DNA of 8,222 bases from Bog-473 sp035947875 (GTDB taxonomy: Bacteria > Actinomycetota > Acidimicrobiia > Acidimicrobiales > RAAP-2): the NCBI GenBank assembly GCA_035947875.1, contig DASZJQ010000125.1, forward strand, positions 1 through 8,222. The letters are read 5' to 3'. The stretch's first letter is position 1. Each line of letters opens with the position of its first letter. Made by a program: the position numbers and the translations under genes. Below are positions 5,210-8,222 of this stretch, one piece after another. Below the pieces are notes generated by a model. The model ran no database searches. It was not told where the DNA came from and saw nothing but the letters and a program-made list of their open reading frames with translations.

Positions 5210-5731
5210 TCAACCGCCGTAGTGCATGAGGGTGTCCTCCATTCGGAGGACCTCCTCTGGTTCACCGCCCACCTCACTCACCTGGCCGATGAAGAGCACA
5301 TGACTGCCGAGGGATCGCCGGTCGGTCACGGTAGCCAAGACGTACCCGACGGCCGCGCTCAGCACCGGGAGTCCGGCCGGCCCCACCTCGCGTACCGGGT
5401 GGCCGGACAGGGCGACGACGGGACCGTCGCCGTCGCGTTCGACGTCCCGCACCGGCTTGACGAAGCGGCGCACGACCGCCTTGTCGGCTCGAGCCAGGAG
5501 GGACACGGCGAAGCTGCCGGAACGGGTGACCAGATCGGCGGTGACCGACTCTGTCTCAATGGCCGCCGCCACCAGTTTGGGCTCGAGGCAGACCTGGACC
5601 ACCAGGTTGGCCGTCATGAGGTTGATCTTGGCCTCCCAGCGGCTCCCGATGAGAAACAGCCCCGTGGGCATCGCCCACAGCACCCGCCGGCTGTGCCGGT
5701 CGAATTCGTCGTGTGATTCGGAGTCGGTCAC
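5210..5731 (-). CDS. Flavin reductase domain protein (FMN-binding split-barrel, RutF/HpaC type)
   Basis: Probably an NAD(P)H:FMN oxidoreductase or an FMN-dependent partner of a monooxygenase, cytoplasmic. It has 173 residues, the usual size for the Flavin_Reduct family. Seen: MPTGLFLIGSRWEAKINLMTANLV near the N terminus (the FMN-contacting strand and N-L-M-T-A turn), SGSFAVSLL, GSHVLFIGQVSEV, and the closing MEDTLMHYGG, which I associate with this family in actinobacteria. The GTG start at 5731 overlaps the upstream lipoprotein stop by four bases (GTGA), and GGGAGG lies nine bases before it, so it is translated in the tyrS unit. A longer upstream frame is only out-of-frame overlap with the lipoprotein gene. 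The electron acceptor or partner enzyme cannot be told from the window. Confidence 0.9.
   Translation of the reverse strand: MTDSESHDEFDRHSRRVLWAMPTGLFLIGSRWEAKINLMTANLVVQVCLEPKLVAAAIETESVTADLVTRSGSFAVSLLARADKAVVRRFVKPVRDVERDGDGPVVALSGHPVREVGPAGLPVLSAAVGYVLATVTDRRSLGSHVLFIGQVSEVGGEPEEVLRMEDTLMHYGG
5228..5257 (+). terminator. Strong hairpin just past the 76-aa gene, inside the flavin reductase 3' end
   Basis: GTCCTCC (5234-5240), loop ATTC, GGAGGAC (5245-5251) form a perfect 7-bp stem. GAGGG (5228-5232) can pair with TCCTC (5253-5257, one G-U), leaving a single mismatch. It starts about 22 bases after the stop of the plus-strand gene, a normal place for an intrinsic terminator, but no U-tract follows. 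It also lies within codons 159-168 of the convergent flavin reductase gene. A terminator role is inference. Confidence 0.4.
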
Positions 5732-6243
5732 CCGAAGATCCCTCCCGTTGCGTTGTCCGTGGTCGTCGTGGTGGCAACCGGTTTGCCGATGATGGACTGG
5801 ATCCGGATCAAGGCCCGCTGGAACAGGGCGTGAGCCTTGGCAGTGTTGCTCGCTGACTTGGCCAACAGCTCCGTATTGGTCGCGCCGGCGTTGTAGCACT
5901 GCGTCCCCGCGGCGCCCTCCAGCCCATAGGCCGCCGACAGCCAGTCGGTGACCTGCGCATCGGGCGAGGGGAGTTCCCCGTTGGCCATGTCGGCATCGAC
6001 TTCGATCGTGCCGCAGGCGGCATGCACGGCACCGGTGCCATTGGGTACATCGAGCGCGACTCGAGCATTGTCGGCGTTCAGGGTCCCGATGTCCCCGCCC
6101 AGCCCGGTGCCGGTCACCCATTCGGACATCCGGTGGGCCGGTGAGCCCTGCTGGTCCTGGCCGGCACACGAGGTGGCCCCGACCGCCACCACCAGCAGGA
6201 GTGCAGCGACCCGAAAGCCTCGTGTCGCCGGGGAGCGACTCAT
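5728..6243 (-). CDS. Putative lipoprotein of unknown function
   Basis: 171 residues. The N terminus has basic residues (MSRSPATRGFR), a hydrophobic core (VAALLLVVAVG) and ATSC, giving a lipobox-like site with lipidated Cys26. It is therefore probably exported and anchored to the outer face of the membrane. The mature part has two more cysteines (Cys77, Cys116) that could form a disulfide, a possible long helix at about 125-153, and a run of five Thr near the C terminus. No domain recognised. ATG 6243 is chosen because it gives a clean signal peptide; it lies 16 bases after the tyrS stop with no good Shine-Dalgarno, so its translation may depend on tyrS. Its stop overlaps the flavin reductase start (GTGA). 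The lipobox lacks the preferred Leu at -3, so lipidation is likely but not certain. Confidence 0.75.
   Translation of the reverse strand: MSRSPATRGFRVAALLLVVAVGATSCAGQDQQGSPAHRMSEWVTGTGLGGDIGTLNADNARVALDVPNGTGAVHAACGTIEVDADMANGELPSPDAQVTDWLSAAYGLEGAAGTQCYNAGATNTELLAKSASNTAKAHALFQRALIRIQSIIGKPVATTTTTDNATGGIFG
5741..5746 (-). promoter_or_regulatory. Shine-Dalgarno (GGGAGG) inside the lipoprotein gene for flavin reductase
   Basis: GGGAGG on the minus strand, nine bases before GTG 5731. It fixes the flavin reductase start even though the long open frame reads further upstream. Confidence 0.65.
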
Positions 6244-6259
6244 GCGGCGGTGCGGCTGA

Positions 6260-7525
6260 TCATTTGAAGCGCAGGACGTGCACCTCGCGCTTGCCTTTGC
6301 GCAACAGGATGTATCGGTCATGGAGGAGGTCAGGAGTCCCGAGCTGCCGTTCAAGGTCGGTCTGGCGCTGGTTGTTGACGTACACGCCGCCACCCTCGAT
6401 GGTCCGGCGGGCTTCGGACCGGGAGGCGACCAGCTCGGCGTCGCTGAGGGCCTCCACCAATGACAGGCCGTCAGCCAGCTCGGCGCGTGGCCTCTCGGTG
6501 GTGGGCGCGTCCTCGGTGGCCGCCAGCAACATCTCTTCGGTCAACTCGGCGATCTCGTCGGTGAAGAGGGCGTCGGCGGCCGCTTCCGCCTTTTTCACCT
6601 CGTCGTCACCGTGCACCAGCCCGACCACGGAGCGGGCCAGGGCCCGCTGGGCCGCCCGTCGCTCCGGGTGGTCCGCCGTCTCGGCGTCGAGGGCCTCGAT
6701 CTCCTCGTGCGAGAGGAAGGTGAAGTACCGGAGGTAGGACCCGACCACGTCGTCGGGCGAGTTGAAGAGGAACTGGTACATGGCGTAGGGGCTGGTGCGG
6801 TCCGGATCGAGCCAGACCGTCCCAGTCTCGGTCTTGCCGAACTTGGTCCCGTCCGCCTTGAGCACGAGGGGCGTGGTCAGGCCCCACACCTCGTCCTGAC
6901 AGACCTTGCGGATCAAGTCGATCCCCATGGTGATGTTGCCCCACTGGTCGCTGCCCCCCACCTGGAGGTCGCAGCCGTGGTCCAGGTGGAGACGCAGGAA
7001 GTCGTAGGCCTGGAGCAGCATGTAACTGAACTCGGTGTAGGAGATGCCCTGGTCCGGTCGCTCGAAGCGAGACCGGACCGAATCCTTGGCCACCATCTGA
7101 TTGACCGTGAAGTGCTTCCCGACGTCGCGCAAGAACTCGATGGCCGTGATGGAGCTCAGCCAGGCGCTGTTGTCCAGGATGAGGGCGCTGGAGAGGTCGA
7201 GGAATTTGCCCAGCTGGGGCCGGATCCCGTCGAGGTAGGCATCGAGCACCTCCCGGGTCAACATGGCGCGTTCTTCGGTCTTGCCACCCGGGTCCCCGAT
7301 CAGCCCGGTGGCCCCGCCAGCCAGGGCGATGGGCCGATGGCCGGCCAGTTGGAAACGGCGCAGGGTGCAGAGCTGGAGCAGGCTTCCGAGTTGCAGGCTG
7401 TCCGCCGTCGGGTCGAATCCGATGTAGACGGTGAGGCCCCCCGCGTCGAGTCGCGAAGGGAGAGCGGGGTCGGTCACCTGATGGATCAAGCCGCGAAAGA
7501 CGAGGTCCTCCGAGAGCGTGGGCAT
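6260..7525 (-). CDS. tyrS: Tyrosyl-tRNA synthetase (HIGH motif reads QLGS)
   Basis: Charges tRNA-Tyr with tyrosine. It has 421 residues, the same layout as the well-studied Bacillus stearothermophilus enzyme: class I catalytic domain (1 to about 230), helical domain, and a C-terminal S4 RNA-binding domain (about 355-421, LSLVEAL...VYVNNQRQ...). Seen: tyrosine pocket residues Tyr34 and Asp38 in VYIGFDPTADSL; GGATGLIGDP (70-79); Lys82 and Arg86; SYMLLQAYDF (167-176); GGSDQWGN (190-197); and the KMSKS-equivalent KFGKT (228-232). Odd point: the HIGH motif is Q45-L46-G47-S48, so both usual histidines are absent while everything else is intact. ATG 7525 gives the family N terminus; only a weak AAGG precedes it. 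It heads the tyrS-lipoprotein-flavin reductase unit. No room for a T-box leader: the divergent gene starts 38 bases away. Confidence 0.95.
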   Translation of the reverse strand: MPTLSEDLVFRGLIHQVTDPALPSRLDAGGLTVYIGFDPTADSLQLGSLLQLCTLRRFQLAGHRPIALAGGATGLIGDPGGKTEERAMLTREVLDAYLDGIRPQLGKFLDLSSALILDNSAWLSSITAIEFLRDVGKHFTVNQMVAKDSVRSRFERPDQGISYTEFSYMLLQAYDFLRLHLDHGCDLQVGGSDQWGNITMGIDLIRKVCQDEVWGLTTPLVLKADGTKFGKTETGTVWLDPDRTSPYAMYQFLFNSPDDVVGSYLRYFTFLSHEEIEALDAETADHPERRAAQRALARSVVGLVHGDDEVKKAEAAADALFTDEIAELTEEMLLAATEDAPTTERPRAELADGLSLVEALSDAELVASRSEARRTIEGGGVYVNNQRQTDLERQLGTPDLLHDRYILLRKGKREVHVLRFK

Positions 7526-7563
7526 GATCCAACCTTGCCATACCCCGGTAACGTGGGCGCCCC
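7526..7563. promoter_or_regulatory. 38-base divergent promoter region, tyrS / carotenoid oxygenase
   Basis: Both genes must be started from these 38 bases or from overlapping coding sequence. On the plus strand, TAACGT (7549-7554) lies 9 bases before ATG 7564. On the minus strand, the best -10-like element is TATGGC (7542-7537), 11 bases before ATG 7525, with an AAGG that could serve as a weak ribosome binding site. The inverted repeat TACC-CC-GGTA (7541-7550) sits between them. Confidence 0.4.
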
Positions 7564-8222
7564 ATGAACCCGCCGTTGCCGATGGACGGTGTGCTGCCGC
7601 CGGACCTGCAGGGGACCCTGGTGCGGATCGGTCCCGGGAGCGAGGCAGCCGGGGTGCTCCATGCCATTGAGCTGCGGGACGGGGCCGCCGTGTCGTACGC
7701 GACGGAACCCTCGGAAGCCGACGCCAACGTGTTGTGGCATGCCGGGTCGCTCCTGGCCCTGGCCGAGACGGGCCTCCCGCAGCGTTTCTCCCGGGCCCTC
7801 GAGCCCGAGGAGTTCGACGGTGGCTTGAGCCAGCCCATCGCCTCGCACGTCCATCGGGATTCGCTCACCGGGGGCCGCGTGCTGTTCGGCGTCGAGCCGG
7901 GCACGGAGACGTCGTCGCCGGTCTTGCGCATCGGGGAATGGCATGCGACCGGAGCGCTGGCGCATTATCAAGCAGTGGCGCTCGAGCGGGCGACCTGGCA
8001 GCACGACATCGGCGTGACCCACGACCATGTGGTCTTCATGGAGTCGCCCACCGCGTACGGCGAGGACCTGGCCGGCGACGGCGTCGCCGTCCCCTTTCGC
8101 TGGACGCCGGGGGCCGAGGGTTGGATCGGCGTGGTCGACCGCACCGGGGATGGAACCGACGTGCGGTGGATCCGCCAGGACCCTTGCCTCGTCACCCACG
8201 TGTTGGGGGCGTACGACGAAGA
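7564..8222 (+). CDS. Carotenoid oxygenase family protein (RPE65/CCD fold), N-terminal 219 residues, runs off right edge
   Basis: Family members are non-haem Fe(II) dioxygenases that cleave double bases of carotenoids, apocarotenoids or stilbenes. Seen: opening LPPDLQGTLVRIGPG (11-25, matching the family's P-x-x-L-x-G-x-x-x-R-N-G-P); ASHVHRDSLTG (93-103), with His95 in the place of the first iron-ligand His; WQHDIGVTHDHVVFME (145-160), with His147 as second; FRWTPGAEGWIGVVDR (178-193); and VTHVLGAYDE (210-219), with His212 as third. The fourth ligand lies beyond the window; the family is usually 450-500 residues, so about half is seen. The start is ATG 7564, preceded by TAACGT nine bases upstream and no Shine-Dalgarno. 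RIGPG replaces RNGPN and LGAY replaces NAY/NAF, so it is a divergent member and its substrate cannot be assigned. Confidence 0.88.
   Translation, partial: MNPPLPMDGVLPPDLQGTLVRIGPGSEAAGVLHAIELRDGAAVSYATEPSEADANVLWHAGSLLALAETGLPQRFSRALEPEEFDGGLSQPIASHVHRDSLTGGRVLFGVEPGTETSSPVLRIGEWHATGALAHYQAVALERATWQHDIGVTHDHVVFMESPTAYGEDLAGDGVAVPFRWTPGAEGWIGVVDRTGDGTDVRWIRQDPCLVTHVLGAYDE

Noticed and set aside
1079..5731. Flavin reductase as dedicated FMNH2 supplier for chorismate synthase
   Set aside because: Both are on the minus strand but about 3 kb apart in separate units with convergent genes between. Proximity alone does not support the link.
5732..6169. Long N-terminal extension of the flavin reductase frame
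   Set aside because: Lies out of frame within the lipoprotein gene and is Arg/His/Cys-rich noise. GTG 5731 has a Shine-Dalgarno and gives the normal family length.
6244..6393. Upstream extension of the lipoprotein frame into tyrS
   Set aside because: It would bury the signal peptide and overlap the conserved S4 domain of tyrS.
6611..7567. 318-codon plus-strand open frame antisense to tyrS
   Set aside because: Antisense shadow of a full-length, motif-complete tyrS.
6606..7931. 441-codon minus-strand open frame across tyrS and the carotenoid oxygenase gene
   Set aside because: Out of frame with tyrS; Arg/Pro/Gly-rich shadow of high-GC DNA spanning two real genes.
7486..8199. 237-codon minus-strand open frame opposite the carotenoid oxygenase gene
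   Set aside because: The plus strand carries the iron-ligand motifs; the antisense reading has none and overlaps the start of tyrS.
1..8222. Defence system, prophage, integron or other mobile cargo
   Set aside because: No integrase, transposase, nuclease, methylase, toxin-antitoxin pair or long terminal repeats seen; codon bias is even across the window.

Overview
The window reads as a chromosomal stretch of a high-GC actinobacterium. An Acidimicrobiia-like lineage is my best guess, but that is inference from gene style only, since no marker was searched. The signs are strong G/C preference at third codon positions, many GTG starts, several start codons 6-9 bases after a TANNNT -10 box (leaderless transcription), and an aroC-aroK-aroB cluster. 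It is mostly ordinary housekeeping DNA. I see no insertion sequence, CRISPR array, rRNA, tRNA, phage gene or attachment site.

Layout. Bases 1-2287 (minus) hold the shikimate block aroC > aroK > aroB. The genes are joined by two 4-base GTGA overlaps, and aroB runs off the left edge. Bases 2411-2659 (minus) hold a small reading frame interrupted by an in-frame TGA. Bases 2689-3360 (minus) encode an NfuA-like Fe-S carrier. Bases 3361-3682 have no secure gene but hold a possible frameshifted zinc mini-protein. A plus-strand cysteine-rich protein (3683-4435) converges on a small C2HC mini-protein (4461-4667, minus). After a 308-base gene-free stretch comes a 76-residue plus-strand protein (4976-5206). 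It ends 3 bases from the end of a minus-strand unit, tyrS > lipoprotein > flavin reductase (7525 down to 5210). A carotenoid-oxygenase-family gene starts at 7564 (plus), divergent from tyrS across 38 bases, and runs off the right edge.

How it fits together. aroB, aroK and aroC are three of the seven shikimate-pathway steps and look translationally coupled. The Nfu-like carrier and the divergent cysteine-rich protein may both handle metal or Fe-S, which is inference from neighbourhood. The tyrosyl-tRNA synthetase unit has no obvious functional link to its two downstream genes.

I did not find a clear new multi-gene system. The points most worth checking are: the small frame split by an in-frame TGA with a hairpin just after it; a tyrosyl-tRNA synthetase whose HIGH motif reads QLGS; the repeated leaderless-promoter pattern; and four small or cysteine-rich proteins that I cannot name.
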